The position numbers and the translations under genes are program-made. Of a stretch of 64,000 nucleotides of DNA, positions 10,151 through 27,605 are shown one piece after another (position 1 is the stretch's first letter; each line of letters opens with the position of its first letter). The DNA lies in contig NZ_BMMZ01000001.1 of assembly GCF_014646195.1 (NCBI RefSeq), positions 434,001 through 498,000 of the forward strand, in the 5' to 3' direction. Source of the DNA: Microlunatus endophyticus (GTDB lineage Bacteria; Actinomycetota; Actinomycetes; Propionibacteriales; Propionibacteriaceae). The notes below the pieces were generated by a model that saw nothing but the letters and a program-made list of their open reading frames with translations, had not been told where the DNA came from and did not search any database.

Positions 10151-11397
10151 TCATGCCTGACGCTGTCGACGGCCCGAGCAGTTTCGGTACGCCGCTCACC
10201 CCTGGTGCGATCACCGCCGTCCTGCTCGGCTCGGGAGAGCTCGGCAAGGAAGTTGTCATCGAGCTGCAGCGGCTCGGGGTGCAGACGCTGGCCGTCGACC
10301 GCTACCCGGATGCGCCGGCGATGCAGGTGGCCCACCGCAGCGCGGTGATCGACATGCGCGACCCCGAGGCGCTCCGGCAGTTGTTGATCACCGAGAGGCC
10401 AGCCGTCGTGATCCCGGAGATCGAGGCGATCGCGACCCAGGTGCTGGCGGAATTGGAGCAGTCGGCCGACTGGCCGCTGCGGATCGTGCCGACCGCCCGG
10501 GCGACGGTGTTGACCATGAACCGGGAGGGCATCCGCCGACTCGCCGCCGAAGAACTCGGCCTGTCGACCAGCCCGTACCGGTTCGTGGAAAGTCTTGATC
10601 AGTTCACCGAGGCAGCCGATGCGCTCGGCTGGCCGGTGGTGATCAAGCCGGTGATGTCGTCCTCCGGCAAGGGCCAGTCGGTGGTGAAGGACCGGGCCGG
10701 CATCGAGGCCGCGTGGCAGTACGCCCAGACCGGCGGCCGGGCCGCGGCCGATGCAGGACACGCGGTGCGCTGCATCGTCGAGGGATTCGTCGACTTCGAG
10801 GTCGAGATCACCCAGCTGACCGTCCGGCACGCCGGCGGCACGACCTTCCTCGACCCGGTCTTCCATCGTCAGGTGGACGGCGACTACGCCGAAAGCTGGC
10901 AGGAGCCGTCCGGGATCTCATCGCTGCCGGAGGCGGTCCAGGTCGAGGCCCGCGATGTCGCCCGCACGATCACCGACGCCCTGGGCGGGTGGGGCGTGTT
11001 CGGCGTCGAACTGTTCATCGCCGGCGACCGGGTGATCTTCTCCGAGGTCTCGCCCCGTCCCCACGACACCGGTCTGGTGACGCTGGTCAGCCAGGACCTC
11101 AGCGAGTTCGCCGCACACGCCCGGGCCGTGCTGGGACTGCCGGTCGACACCGTGACCCGGTTTCCGGGTGCGGCGGCCAGCCTGCCGATCAAGGCGCACG
11201 GCACCGGCGTAGCGACCTTCGACGGCATCGGCGAGGCACTGGCGACCGACCCGTCGGTCCAGGTGCGGCTCTTCGGCAAGCCGTCGGTCGACGGCGAACG
11301 CCGGGTGGGAGTGGTGCTGGCCCGCGGCGCCGACACCGCGCAGGCCCGGGCGGTGGTCGCCAACGCCGCTGCCCGGATCAGCACCCGCCTCACCTGA
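10147..11397 (+). CDS. purT: Formate-dependent phosphoribosylglycinamide formyltransferase
   Basis: ATP-grasp enzyme that makes formyl-GAR from GAR, formate and ATP, a folate-independent step in purine synthesis. Visible features in 416 residues: N-terminal [18 protein letters not shown] (about 28-45), ATP-grasp core [16 protein letters not shown] (about 160-175), metal-binding [20 protein letters not shown] (about 289-308). Start ATG 10147 overlaps pheT; ATG 10153 is an alternative. purT next to pheST is not the usual neighbour, so co-transcription may be incidental. Confidence 0.93.
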   Translation: MIMPDAVDGPSSFGTPLTPGAITAVLLGSGELGKEVVIELQRLGVQTLAVDRYPDAPAMQVAHRSAVIDMRDPEALRQLLITERPAVVIPEIEAIATQVLAELEQSADWPLRIVPTARATVLTMNREGIRRLAAEELGLSTSPYRFVESLDQFTEAADALGWPVVIKPVMSSSGKGQSVVKDRAGIEAAWQYAQTGGRAAADAGHAVRCIVEGFVDFEVEITQLTVRHAGGTTFLDPVFHRQVDGDYAESWQEPSGISSLPEAVQVEARDVARTITDALGGWGVFGVELFIAGDRVIFSEVSPRPHDTGLVTLVSQDLSEFAAHARAVLGLPVDTVTRFPGAAASLPIKAHGTGVATFDGIGEALATDPSVQVRLFGKPSVDGERRVGVVLARGADTAQARAVVANAAARISTRLT

Positions 11398-11551
11398 CAA
11401 GCGCGAGGGGTCACAAATCCCTTAATCCATGCGGCGTGTCGTGAGCACGGTGCTGTCCGCGGTCGTACAGGTGTTGTCCGTTCGCCTCGTTGTCCACAGA
11501 TCTGCCGCCCGGGCGCGAACGGACCGGCCGGCCGGGCCGATCGTTGTCCTC

Positions 11552-12721
11552 ATGACTGAGTCCCTGTCCGCGGTCGCCGCTCGGCACATCGATGCCTGCC
11601 TACCGAATGACCGTCCGTTCACCTCGCGCCAGGCCCGGCAGGTCGGAGTGGACTCCAATGTGCTGGCCAGACTCGTCCGCCAGGGCCAGCTGCGGCGGGT
11701 GCTGCACGGCGTCTACGTCGACACGTCCCTGCCGGAAACGATCTTGGTGCGGGCCGAGGCCCTTGCGCTGGCGGTGCCGGAGTCGGCCGTGGTCACCGAT
11801 ACGACGGCCGCTTGGCTGTACGGCGTGGACCTGCTGCCACGGGGCAGCCACCACGATCCGACGCCGCAGGTGCATTACTTCCGGCCGCCCGACCAAACGC
11901 GGGTTCGCCGACCCGGCGTCCAGGGCGGTCGGCGCAGCTTCGAGGAAGCTGATCTTCGCCGGCTGGGACGGATGGTGGCGACCACACCGCTGCGTACGGC
12001 CTGTGATCTCGGTCGGTCGCTGCCGCGCGAACGTGCGCTCGGCGCCCTGGACGCACTGCTGCACCTCGGTGAGTTCACCGCGGCCGAGCTGGCCGGACAG
12101 CTCGACCGCTTCACCGGCCGTCGGGGTGTCGTACAACTTCGTGATCTTGTTCCGCTGGCCGACGGCAGGGCAGAATCCGTACGCGAGTCGGAGTTGCGAT
12201 TGTTGTGGATCGACGCCGGTCTGCCGAAGCCGGAGTTGCAGATCCCTGTTGCAGCCCTCCCGGGTCGCGAACCGTTCCGGCTCGATCTCGGGGACAGCCA
12301 GGTCAAGTACGCCGCCGAGTTCGACGGTGAGGACTGGCACTCGAGTCCGGGGCAGGTAGCCCGCGATGAGTGGCGACGAGATTTGATCCGCCGCGACGGT
12401 TGGACGATCGATGTGTTCCGGGGCGAGGACCTGCACGGCTGGAGGACGATCGACCGGCTGCGGGACGGACATCGTCGGGCGGCGGAACGAACCTTGGACC
12501 GAGCAGCGGGAGCCGTGAGCGATACCGAACGAGCAACCCGTGCCTTCGGCCGCCCGCATCACCAGGAAGACTTCCTGGCATTCGAGGACTCCCTCTGGTC
12601 TGCGCCCGAGAGCCCGGATGACCCACGCGTGCGCGATGTGGATGAGTACGGTGCGGGTCCCGATGACTGGACGGCTCCGGACGACATCATCGAGAGCCTG
12701 ACGACACGCCGCGAATATTGA
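11552..12721 (+). CDS. AbiEi-like antitoxin-domain protein with DUF559-like C-terminus
   Basis: The 389-residue protein has an N-terminal winged-helix AbiEi-type region (FTSRQARQVGVDSNVLARLV...LHGVYV, about residues 25-67) and a C-terminal region AAEFDGEDWH...RRDLIRRDGWTIDVFRGEDL (about 258-300) resembling the DUF559/Vsr-like endonuclease fold. Such proteins are common and often solitary in actinobacteria. No AbiEii-type nucleotidyltransferase toxin lies next to it. The frame is open from 11429, but ATG 11552 (TESLSAV) fits the family start. Function unknown; defence or DNA repair is only a guess. Confidence 0.75.
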   Translation: MTESLSAVAARHIDACLPNDRPFTSRQARQVGVDSNVLARLVRQGQLRRVLHGVYVDTSLPETILVRAEALALAVPESAVVTDTTAAWLYGVDLLPRGSHHDPTPQVHYFRPPDQTRVRRPGVQGGRRSFEEADLRRLGRMVATTPLRTACDLGRSLPRERALGALDALLHLGEFTAAELAGQLDRFTGRRGVVQLRDLVPLADGRAESVRESELRLLWIDAGLPKPELQIPVAALPGREPFRLDLGDSQVKYAAEFDGEDWHSSPGQVARDEWRRDLIRRDGWTIDVFRGEDLHGWRTIDRLRDGHRRAAERTLDRAAGAVSDTERATRAFGRPHHQEDFLAFEDSLWSAPESPDDPRVRDVDEYGAGPDDWTAPDDIIESLTTRREY

Positions 12722-12748
12722 GGAATATGTGACTCCTCGCGGAATGAG

Positions 12749-12766
12749 TTGGAATAAGTATGCAGA
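12749..12766. promoter_or_regulatory. ARG-box-like operator before argC
   Basis: TTGGAATAAGTATGCAGA matches most of the known ArgR-site pattern (AAT-4-ATT core). It overlaps the -10-like TATGCA (12759-12764) about 20 bases before the argC start. A second, weaker ATGATCATTC half-match lies at about 12774-12783. ArgR is encoded in the same operon, so autoregulation by arginine is likely. Confidence 0.6.
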
Positions 12767-12784
12767 GCATGGCATGATCATTCC

Positions 12785-13825
12785 GTGACTTCGAAGTACA
12801 GGGCCGCCGTGGCGGGCGCGACCGGCTACGCCGGTGGCGAGCTGCTGCGACTCCTGCTCAGCCATCCGAATATCGAGATCGGCGCCGTCACCGCCGCCAA
12901 GAGCGCGGGCACGCTGATCGGCGAGCATCATCCGCACCTGGTCCCGCTGGCCGATCGTCTGGTCGAGCCGACCGACGTCGAACATCTGGCTGGTCACGAC
13001 ATCGTCTTCCTCGCCCTGCCGCACGGCGCCTCGGCCGAGATCGCCGCCCAACTCGGCCCCGACGTCCTCGTGGTCGACTGCGCTGCCGACCACCGGCTGG
13101 TCGATCCCGCGCAGTGGCGGCAGTACTACCACTCCGAGCACGCAGGCACCTGGCCGTACGGTCTGCCGGAGCTGCCTGGCCAGCGCGAGATCCTCGCCGG
13201 GACCAAGCGGGTCGCAGTTCCGGGCTGCAATCCGACCGCGTCGACGCTCGCGCTGCTGCCGGCCGTCGCGGCCGGGCTGATCTCTGCCGACGACATCGTC
13301 GTCGTCCTAGCCACCGCGCCCTCGGGTGCCGGCAAGAAGCTGGCGGTGACCTACCTGGCGTCGGAGATCATGGGCTCGGCGAGCCCGTACCAGGTCGGCG
13401 GCATCCACCGGCACACGCCGGAGATGGAGCAGAATCTCGTCGCCTGTGGCGCGACCGACCCGCACGTCTCCTTCACTCCGGTGCTGGTCCCGATGACCCG
13501 GGGCATCCTCGCCACCTGCACGGCGAAGCTCAGCGATCCGTCGATCACCGCTGACGAGGTGTACGCCGCCTACCAGAAGGCGTACGCCTCGGAGCCGTTC
13601 GTGCACCTGCTTCCGCAGGGCGTCTGGCCGCAGACCCAGGCAACCCTCGGCGCCAACACCTGCCACCTCCAGGCGACGGTCGACCCGAACACCGGCCGGC
13701 TGGTGGCGATCTCGGCGCTCGACAACCTCGCCAAGGGAACCGCCGGTGCAGCCATCCAGTGCACCAATCTCGCTCTCGGTCTCGACGAGACGACCGGCCT
13801 GTCCACGATCGGAGTCGCACCATGA
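12785..13825 (+). CDS. argC: N-acetyl-gamma-glutamyl-phosphate reductase
   Basis: Third step of arginine synthesis: NADPH reduction of N-acetylglutamyl phosphate. The 346-residue protein begins with a Rossmann motif [14 protein letters not shown] (residues 11-24), and the catalytic cysteine is Cys148 in [12 protein letters not shown] 12785 is the start. It leads the arg cluster behind the ARG-box-like site and overlaps argJ by ATGA. Confidence 0.97.
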   Translation: MTSKYRAAVAGATGYAGGELLRLLLSHPNIEIGAVTAAKSAGTLIGEHHPHLVPLADRLVEPTDVEHLAGHDIVFLALPHGASAEIAAQLGPDVLVVDCAADHRLVDPAQWRQYYHSEHAGTWPYGLPELPGQREILAGTKRVAVPGCNPTASTLALLPAVAAGLISADDIVVVLATAPSGAGKKLAVTYLASEIMGSASPYQVGGIHRHTPEMEQNLVACGATDPHVSFTPVLVPMTRGILATCTAKLSDPSITADEVYAAYQKAYASEPFVHLLPQGVWPQTQATLGANTCHLQATVDPNTGRLVAISALDNLAKGTAGAAIQCTNLALGLDETTGLSTIGVAP

Positions 13826-14973
13826 GCGTGACCGCTGCCAAGGGCTTCGCGGCCGTGGGCCTGGCCGCCGGGATCAAGCCCTCCGGGGATCCCGATCTGG
13901 CTCTGGTCCGCAACCTCGGCCCCGATTTCGCCGCTGCGGCCGTCTTCACCTCCAACCGGATCAAGGCCGCGCCGGTGGTCTGGTCCCAACAGGTGATCAA
14001 GGACGGCAGCCTGCAGGCGGTGATCCTCAACTCCGGCGGCGCCAACGCCTGTACGGGGCCGGACGGCTTCGCCGACACCCACAGCACAGCGGAGCGGCTG
14101 GCCTCCGAGCTCGGTGTCGGCGCGATCGACATCGCGGTCTGCTCGACCGGCGTGATCGGTCACCGGATCCCTGTCGACAAGATCACCTCCGCGGTCCCGG
14201 CGTTGGTCGCCCGGGCGACCGAGGACGGCGGCCCCCTCGCCGCCCGGGCGATCATGACCACCGACACCGTCGCCAAACAGTCGGTGCAGACCCGCAACGG
14301 CTGGACCATCGGCGCGATGGCCAAGGGTGCCGGGATGTTGGCGCCCGGCCTGGCGACGATGCTGGTGGTGATCACCACCGACGCGGTGGTCAACGCCGCT
14401 GATCTTGATGCCGCGCTCCGTGCCGCCACCCACGTCACCTTCGACCGGGTGGACAGTGACGGCGCCATGTCGACCAACGACACGGTGCTGCTGCTCAGCA
14501 GCGGTGCCTCCGGCGTGGAGGCCGACCCCGGCGAATTCACCGAGGCGCTGACCACGGTCTGCTCCGACCTGGCGCGTCAGCTGGTCGCCGATGCCGAGGG
14601 CGCGACCCACGACATCGCGATCACGATCTCCGGTGCCGCCAGCGAAGAGGATGCGGTCGTCGTCGGCCGCAGCATCGCCCGGAACAGTCTCTTCAAGTGC
14701 GCGATGTTCGGCAACGATCCTTACTGGGGCAGGGTTCTCGCAGCGTTGGGCACCACCCAGGCGACTTTCGATCCGGATGCGATCGACGTCTCGTTCAACG
14801 GGGTGTTGATGAGCAGCAAGGGATTCGGCGTCCCGGACGCGGAGGTCGACATCAGCGCGAACCGTGAGATCCGTGTCGATGTCGATCTTCATGCCGGTGA
14901 TCATGCGGCGACGATCTGGACCAATGACCTGACGTACGACTACGTCAAGGAGAACGCGGAGTACCTGTCGTGA
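13822..14973 (+). CDS. argJ: Glutamate N-acetyltransferase / amino-acid acetyltransferase
   Basis: Recycles acetyl groups between acetylornithine and glutamate. The 383-residue precursor cleaves itself into two chains at the conserved Ala-Thr in PGLATMLV; the nucleophile is Thr179. [10 protein letters not shown] (about 71-80) is also typical. ATG 13822 overlaps the argC stop; an upstream in-frame ATG at 13759 lies inside argC and is unlikely. No argA is seen, so ArgJ may be bifunctional. Confidence 0.97.
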   Translation: MSVTAAKGFAAVGLAAGIKPSGDPDLALVRNLGPDFAAAAVFTSNRIKAAPVVWSQQVIKDGSLQAVILNSGGANACTGPDGFADTHSTAERLASELGVGAIDIAVCSTGVIGHRIPVDKITSAVPALVARATEDGGPLAARAIMTTDTVAKQSVQTRNGWTIGAMAKGAGMLAPGLATMLVVITTDAVVNAADLDAALRAATHVTFDRVDSDGAMSTNDTVLLLSSGASGVEADPGEFTEALTTVCSDLARQLVADAEGATHDIAITISGAASEEDAVVVGRSIARNSLFKCAMFGNDPYWGRVLAALGTTQATFDPDAIDVSFNGVLMSSKGFGVPDAEVDISANREIRVDVDLHAGDHAATIWTNDLTYDYVKENAEYLS

Positions 14974-15989
14974 CGATCATCAGGAAGGCGGAGAAGCTTT
15001 CCCTGGTTGAGAAAGCCTCCATCCTCACCGAGGCCCTGCCGTGGCTGGAGACCTACGCCGGCAAGACGGTGGTGATCAAGTACGGCGGGAACGCCATGAT
15101 CGACGAGGATCTGAAGAAGGCATTCGCCCAGGACATCGTCTTCATGAAGCGCTGCGGAGTGCACCCGGTGGTGGTGCACGGCGGCGGGCCGCAGATCTCC
15201 GCCATGCTGAAACGGCTCGGCATCCCGTCCGAATTCAAGGCCGGGCTGCGGGTCACCACTCCGGAGGCGATGGAGATCGTCCGGATGGTATTGGTCGGCC
15301 AGGTCGGTCGCGATCTCGTCGGGCTGATCAACCAGCAGAGCGCTCTGGCCGTCGGCATGTCCGGTGAGGACGGTGGCCTTTTCACCGCGACCCGCAAGAA
15401 GGCTCTGATCGACGGCGAAGAGGTCGATCTCGGTCTGGTCGGCGAGGTGAGCAGCGTCCGGACCGAGGCCATCAACGGCTTGATCAACGCTGGCCGGATC
15501 CCCGTCGTCGCCAGCATCGCGCCGGACCGCGACGGCGTCGTCCACAACGTGAACGCCGACACCGCCGCCGCGGCTCTGGCGATCGCGCTGAAGGCCGAGC
15601 GGATGGTGATGCTCACCGATGTCGAAGGGCTCTATGCGGACTGGCCGAACAGCACTGACGTGATCAAGGAACTCCCCGCCTCCCAGCTGCGGCAGCTACT
15701 GCCGAAGCTGGAGTCCGGGATGGCGCCCAAGATGGAAGCCTGCCTGAAGGCCGTCGAGGGTGGCCTGACCAGGGCCACCGTCACCGACGGTCGCGTCCCC
15801 CATGCGCTGCTGCTGGAGATCTTCACCAATGCCGGCATCGGGACCATGGTGACCCAGGACGGTTTGATCCGGCTCGGCAGCCGGGTGTTCCCGGCGTCGG
15901 AACCGATCCCGCCGGAGGAGTACGCCAACGGCGATTTCGGCGCCTTCCTGCCCGACGTTCCCGGCAATCTGAACGAGGTGGACCAGTGA
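14970..15989 (+). CDS. argB: Acetylglutamate kinase
   Basis: Phosphorylates N-acetylglutamate and is usually the arginine-feedback point. Motifs in 339 residues: VIKYGGNAM (about 32-40), [11 protein letters not shown] (about 71-81), [12 protein letters not shown] (about 194-205), and [12 protein letters not shown] near residue 250. It is somewhat longer than the usual 300 because of a hydrophilic C-terminal tail. GTG 14970 overlaps the argJ stop, and its own stop overlaps argD. Confidence 0.97.
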   Translation: MTIIRKAEKLSLVEKASILTEALPWLETYAGKTVVIKYGGNAMIDEDLKKAFAQDIVFMKRCGVHPVVVHGGGPQISAMLKRLGIPSEFKAGLRVTTPEAMEIVRMVLVGQVGRDLVGLINQQSALAVGMSGEDGGLFTATRKKALIDGEEVDLGLVGEVSSVRTEAINGLINAGRIPVVASIAPDRDGVVHNVNADTAAAALAIALKAERMVMLTDVEGLYADWPNSTDVIKELPASQLRQLLPKLESGMAPKMEACLKAVEGGLTRATVTDGRVPHALLLEIFTNAGIGTMVTQDGLIRLGSRVFPASEPIPPEEYANGDFGAFLPDVPGNLNEVDQ

Positions 15990-17295
15990 CGGGCATTCCG
16001 GCCTCCGAGCCGGCCTCTACCAGTTCGATCAGCGCGGTGAGTGATCAACTCGCCGCAGCCCAGGGCCGCGGCAGCGCGGCGATCTTGGACGGCTACAGCC
16101 GGTCGGTGATGAACACCTTCGGTCCGCCCAAGCGGGTCTTCGTCCGCGGGGAGGGCTGCAACGTCTGGGATGTCGAGGGCCGCAAGCATCTCGATCTGCT
16201 CTCCGGCCTCGCCGTCAACGCACTGGGCCATGCCCACCCGACCGTGCTCTCGGCGATCACCGGCCAGATCGCGACGCTTGGTCATGTATCCAATTTCTTC
16301 GCCACCCCGTCCCAGGTGGCCCTTGCGGAGCGGCTGACCGGGCTGGTGCGTCCTGAGCCTGTCGAAGGACCGGGCGCCCTTCGACAAGCTCAGGGATCTG
16401 TGGAGGCGAAGGTGTTCTTCGCCAATTCCGGCACCGAGGCCAACGAGGCCGCGTTCAAGATCACCCGGCAGACCGGTAGGACCAGGATCATCTCCACCGA
16501 GGGTTCGTTCCACGGCCGGTCGATGGGCGCCCTGGCGGTGACCCACAATCCCAAGTACCGCGAGCCGTTCGAGCCGTTGCCCGGGGACGTGGAGTTCATC
16601 CCGTACGGAGATGTCGATGCCCTGCGTGCCGCCGTCGACGACCGGACCGCGGCCGTCGTCCTGGAGCCGATTCAGGGTGAGAACGGCATCGTCGTCCCTC
16701 CGGACGGCTATCTCGCCGAGGCCCGGCGGATCACCAGCGAGGCCGGCGCGCTGTTGTGGATCGACGAGGTCCAGACCGGCATGGGCCGTACCGGCCGCTG
16801 GCTGGATTCCAGCCGCGAAGGCGTCGTCCCGGACGTCGTGACGCTGGCCAAGGGGCTCGGCAACGGTTTCCCGATCGGTGCCTGCATCGCCCTGGGTCCC
16901 GCCGCGGCGCTGCTCGGACCGGGCAGTCACGGCTCGACCTTCGGTGGCAATCCGGTGGCGGCGATCGCCGGTCTGGCGGTCATCGCGGTGATCGAACGCG
17001 ACCGTCTGCTGGACAACGCCACCGCGATGGGCGACCGGCTGGCCGCCAACATCACCGCTCTTGATCATGCGCTGGTCGATCACGTCCGTGGCCGTGGACT
17101 GTTGCGCGGTGTGGTGCTGACCTCCGACGTCGCACCGGCCGTCGCCGATGCCGCCCTGGACGCCGGGTTCATCATCAACGCGCCCCGGCCGAACGTGTTG
17201 CGGATCGCGCCGCCGCTGATCATCACCGCCGAGCAGATCGACAGTTTCACCGAGGCGCTGCCCATGCTCCTCGGCCGAGCACAAGGAGCACGTGC

Positions 17296-17299
<4 letters not shown>
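15986..17299 (+). CDS. argD: Acetylornithine aminotransferase with an in-frame repeat insertion
   Basis: PLP enzyme that transaminates acetylglutamate semialdehyde. Lys289 in [11 protein letters not shown] is the PLP lysine, with [15 protein letters not shown] (about 253-267) and [10 protein letters not shown] also present. The protein is 437 residues against about 400 usual. Part of the excess is a hydrophilic N-terminus; part is an in-frame palindromic repeat (16352-16394) encoding residues 123-137 between the helix before and [12 protein letters not shown] after. The frame is intact, so the enzyme is probably active. GTG start overlaps argB. Confidence 0.96.
16352..16394. repeat. REP-like palindromic repeat inside argD
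   Basis: Arms CCTGAGCCTGTCGAAGG (16352-16368) and CCTTCGACAAGCTCAGG (16378-16394) pair at 16 of 17 positions around a 9-base loop. The arm sequence is a known short interspersed palindrome of many high-GC bacteria, often read as PEPVEG / LRQAQG in coding frames, as here. Confidence 0.9.
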
Positions 17300-20200
<2,901 letters not shown>

Positions 20201-20210
20201 GCTTAGCGAC

Positions 20211-21473
20211 GTGGGAGTACTCGAAGAACTGAAGTGGCGGGGCCTGCTCGCCGACTGCACCGACGAAGAAGCACTGCGTGAGCACCTGGACGCGGGGCCG
20301 GTCACGTTCTATATCGGGTTCGATCCCACCGCACCGAGCCTGCACTTCGGCAATCTCGTGCAGTTGATCGTCGCCCGGCACTTCCAGGCGGCCGGGCACA
20401 ACCCCTTGATCTTGGTTGGCGGCTCGACCGGTCTGATCGGCGACCCCAAGGAGACGGCGGAGCGCACGCTCAACTCGAAAGAGACTGTTGCGGGCTGGGT
20501 CGACCAGATCCGCCGCCAGGTCAGCAGATACGTGCGATTCGATGGAGCCAATCCCGCTCGCGTGGTCAACAATCTCGACTGGACCGAGGGCGTTGGTGTG
20601 CTGGACTTCCTGCGGGATGTGGGCAAGCACTTCCCGGTCAACCGGATGCTGGCCCGTGAGGTGGTGCGTAAGCGACTCGAAGCCGGGATCTCCTACACCG
20701 AGTTCTCCTACGTGTTGTTGCAGTCGTTCGACTACCTGAATCTCTTCCGGCAGTACGGCTGCACGCTCCAGTTCGGCGGCAGCGACCAGTGGGGGAACAT
20801 CACCGCCGGTGTCGAGCTCATCCGCCGCTCCGACGGGGAGCGAGTGCACGCGATCGCGACACCCCTGCTGACCAAAGCCGACGGGACCAAGTTCGGCAAG
20901 ACCGAGGGTGGCTCGGTCTGGCTGAGCCGCGAGCTGACCAGCCCGTACGCCTTCCACCAGTTCTTCCTGAACGCCGAGGACGAGAAGGTCATCGAATACC
21001 TGAAGGTCTTCAGCCCGCGCAGCCAGGAGGAGATCGCGGAGCTGGAGAGACAGACGAACGAGAAGCCGCACCTGCGACTGGCCCAACATGCCCTGGCCGA
21101 CGATGTCACCGACCTGGTGCACTCGCCCGAGGACACCAAGGCCGCCAACGACGCTGCAGAGGCCTTGTTCGGCAGATCGGAGCTGAGGTCGCTGTCGGCG
21201 GACGTGCTTCGGGACGTCTCTGCCGAACTCGGCGGCGCGGATCTGAAGGTCGACGGCGAGTTGCCGACATTCGTTGATGCCCTGGAGGCCGGTGGCGTGG
21301 TGGCGAGCAAGTCGGCTGCCCGGCGCGCGATCAGCGAGGGCGGGGCCTATCTCAACAACGAGAAGGTGACTGATCCGGACCGACGTCTGGCGCCCGAAGA
21401 CCTGCTCGCCGGCGACTACGTCGTCGTGCGCCGGGGAAAGAAGACCGTGGGAGCGGTACGCGTGCTCGCCTGA
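20211..21473 (+). CDS. tyrS: Tyrosyl-tRNA synthetase
   Basis: Class I synthetase charging tRNA-Tyr. In 420 residues: HIGH-like motif LHFGN (about 44-48), Tyr/tRNA-binding FGGSDQWGNITAG (about 190-202), KMSKS-like KFGKT (about 227-231), and an RNA-binding S4 domain at the C-terminus (about 350-415). GTG 20211 starts only 10 bases after argH, with no ribosome binding site but with a well-placed -10 element. Confidence 0.97.
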   Translation: MGVLEELKWRGLLADCTDEEALREHLDAGPVTFYIGFDPTAPSLHFGNLVQLIVARHFQAAGHNPLILVGGSTGLIGDPKETAERTLNSKETVAGWVDQIRRQVSRYVRFDGANPARVVNNLDWTEGVGVLDFLRDVGKHFPVNRMLAREVVRKRLEAGISYTEFSYVLLQSFDYLNLFRQYGCTLQFGGSDQWGNITAGVELIRRSDGERVHAIATPLLTKADGTKFGKTEGGSVWLSRELTSPYAFHQFFLNAEDEKVIEYLKVFSPRSQEEIAELERQTNEKPHLRLAQHALADDVTDLVHSPEDTKAANDAAEALFGRSELRSLSADVLRDVSAELGGADLKVDGELPTFVDALEAGGVVASKSAARRAISEGGAYLNNEKVTDPDRRLAPEDLLAGDYVVVRRGKKTVGAVRVLA

Positions 21474-21595
21474 GTACACAGCGCGGCAGGAATGTCGGTA
21501 GCGGTCCCGATGTCAGGCTGCTGCGCACCGACGGCGCCGATTGCCGCGCTGACCAGGGGTTTCAGTGCATGTGACCAGCGACACGGCACCTCGAT

Positions 21596-21624
21596 TTGAC
21601 CCGCTGGGAGCGTACGCGTAATGT
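21596..21624 (+). promoter_or_regulatory. rRNA promoter P1
   Basis: TTGACC (21596-21601), a 17-base spacer and TAATGT (21619-21624). Good match to vegetative sigma-70 promoters; the first of three in tandem before the rRNA operon. Confidence 0.8.
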
Positions 21625-21787
21625 TTTCCAAGCCGCCGGGGAGCGGGACGCGGAAGCCGAGAGGCGAAGCGGCCGGCCCGAGCGGAACCCAAACGGTATC
21701 AAAGTAGCCGTGATGGCGTGCGCCCTAGAGCGCAGCAGCCTCTTCACGGTCGACAGAGATGCCCGGAGGGGGAGGGGAAGCGCCGGT

Positions 21788-21816
21788 TTGACCGGAGCGG
21801 AACTTCTGGGTAAAGT
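21788..21816 (+). promoter_or_regulatory. rRNA promoter P2
   Basis: TTGACC (21788-21793), a 17-base spacer and TAAAGT (21811-21816). The following 35 bases are related to those after P3 (GTTGCCCCA shared), which suggests a duplicated promoter unit. Confidence 0.8.
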
Positions 21817-21903
21817 TGGTCGGGTTGCCCCAGACGAGATCCGAAGGGTCCGGATGGGACACGAAGACCGAGGTGAAGGCCTCAAAGCGGGATCAACGCC
21901 AAG

Positions 21904-21933
21904 TTGACAAAGCAGCGAGCACTTCACTAAAGT
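21904..21933 (+). promoter_or_regulatory. rRNA promoter P3
   Basis: TTGACA (21904-21909), an 18-base spacer and TAAAGT (21928-21933). This is the closest promoter to the 16S gene, about 275 bases upstream. Confidence 0.8.
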
Positions 21934-22207
21934 AAGTCGAGTTGCCCCAAGCGGAATTCGAAAGAAAACCGCGCGGTGTGCGCCCGAAACTTGAGAACTC
22001 AACAGCGTGCTAAAAGTCAATGCCAGTTTATGCACAAATAAACCCCGTGCCTAGGCATTCAGAGATGATCTTCGGATCATCGACGATCAACTAGGCTCGG
22101 ATTCCTTTGATTGATGACAGAACCTTTCGAGGTTCACGTCAGAGATCAAACTTGTTGACGGTAAAACAGCCCATGGTTATCAAACGCTGTGGTGCTGCAC
22201 CGATATA

Positions 22208-27160
<4,953 letters not shown>

Positions 27161-27161
27161 C

Positions 27162-27188
27162 CTACAAAGATGCTACGCGTCCACTGTG
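27162..27188 (+). other. 3' arm of the 23S processing stem
   Basis: This 27-base arm is complementary to 24025-24050 with one bulged base, giving a long duplex around 23S that RNase III-type enzymes would cut. Confidence 0.8.
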
Positions 27189-27265
27189 CAGTTCCCGAGA
27201 TACGGTCGTAGATCGGTGAACTCGAGAGATTGAGTGAGCCTCGATCCGACTACATCTCCAAAGAT

Positions 27266-27384
27266 GTTTCGGTGATCATGGCGAAGGGGAAATACCCGGT
27301 TCCATTCCGAACCCGGAAGTCAAGCCCTTCAGCGCCGATGGTACTGCACGGGGGACCGTGTGGGAGACTAGGACGTCGCCGGAC
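27266..27384 (+). rRNA. rrf: 5S ribosomal RNA
   Basis: About 119 bases with the conserved TTCCATTCCGAACCCGGAAG (27300-27319) and CAGCGCCGATGGTACTG. The two ends (GTTTCGGTG and TCGCCGGAC) can pair as stem I. It is about 105 bases after 23S and directly before the operon terminator. Confidence 0.95.
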
Positions 27385-27390
27385 TATATA

Positions 27391-27435
27391 AACACCTCGT
27401 GGGTGGCTATTCGTAGCCACCCACGAGGTGTTTTT
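27391..27435 (+). terminator. rRNA operon terminator
   Basis: A perfect 19-bp stem (27391-27409 with 27414-27432) closed by a TTCG tetraloop and followed by a T-run (27431-27435). This is a textbook intrinsic terminator and unusually strong for a high-GC genome. Confidence 0.95.
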
Positions 27436-27549
27436 GCGTTCTGCGCAGTCGTCGGCCGACGTTGCTCGACGCGAGCCGGCGGGCCGGCAGCGCAGCACGC
27501 GGAAGTCGCGCCAACTCAAGTTGCCGTTCTGGAATTGTTGTTTCGACGC

Positions 27550-27577
27550 CCCGAACTCCCGTTGTCGCGAGTTCGGG
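27550..27577. repeat. Inverted repeat between 5S and carbonic anhydrase
   Basis: Arms CCCGAACTC (27550-27558) and GAGTTCGGG (27569-27577) enclose CGTTGTCGC. It lies just past the stop codon of the minus-strand carbonic anhydrase gene, so it could end that operon. The GTTGTCGCGA core is shared with the repeat near 6270. Confidence 0.6.
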
Positions 27578-27605
27578 ACGCCGACGAGACGGCCGACAGC
27601 GGGGT

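Larger units (their letters stand above)
21474..22207 (+). other. tyrS-rRNA spacer: rRNA promoters and leader
   Basis: No gene is seen. Just after tyrS lie nested inverted repeats (AGCGCGGCA 21480-21488 with 21542-21550; GTCGGT 21494 with ACCGAC 21527) that may form a terminator. Three sigma-70-type promoters follow at about 21596, 21788 and 21904. The leader has the conserved actinobacterial TTGAGAACTCAACAGCGTG (about 21990-22008) and a TTCG-loop hairpin at 22064-22081. Confidence 0.8.

Noticed and set aside
16352..16394. Insertion sequence remnant or frameshift in argD
   Set aside because: No transposase, no target duplication and the reading frame is preserved; it is a short palindromic repeat only.
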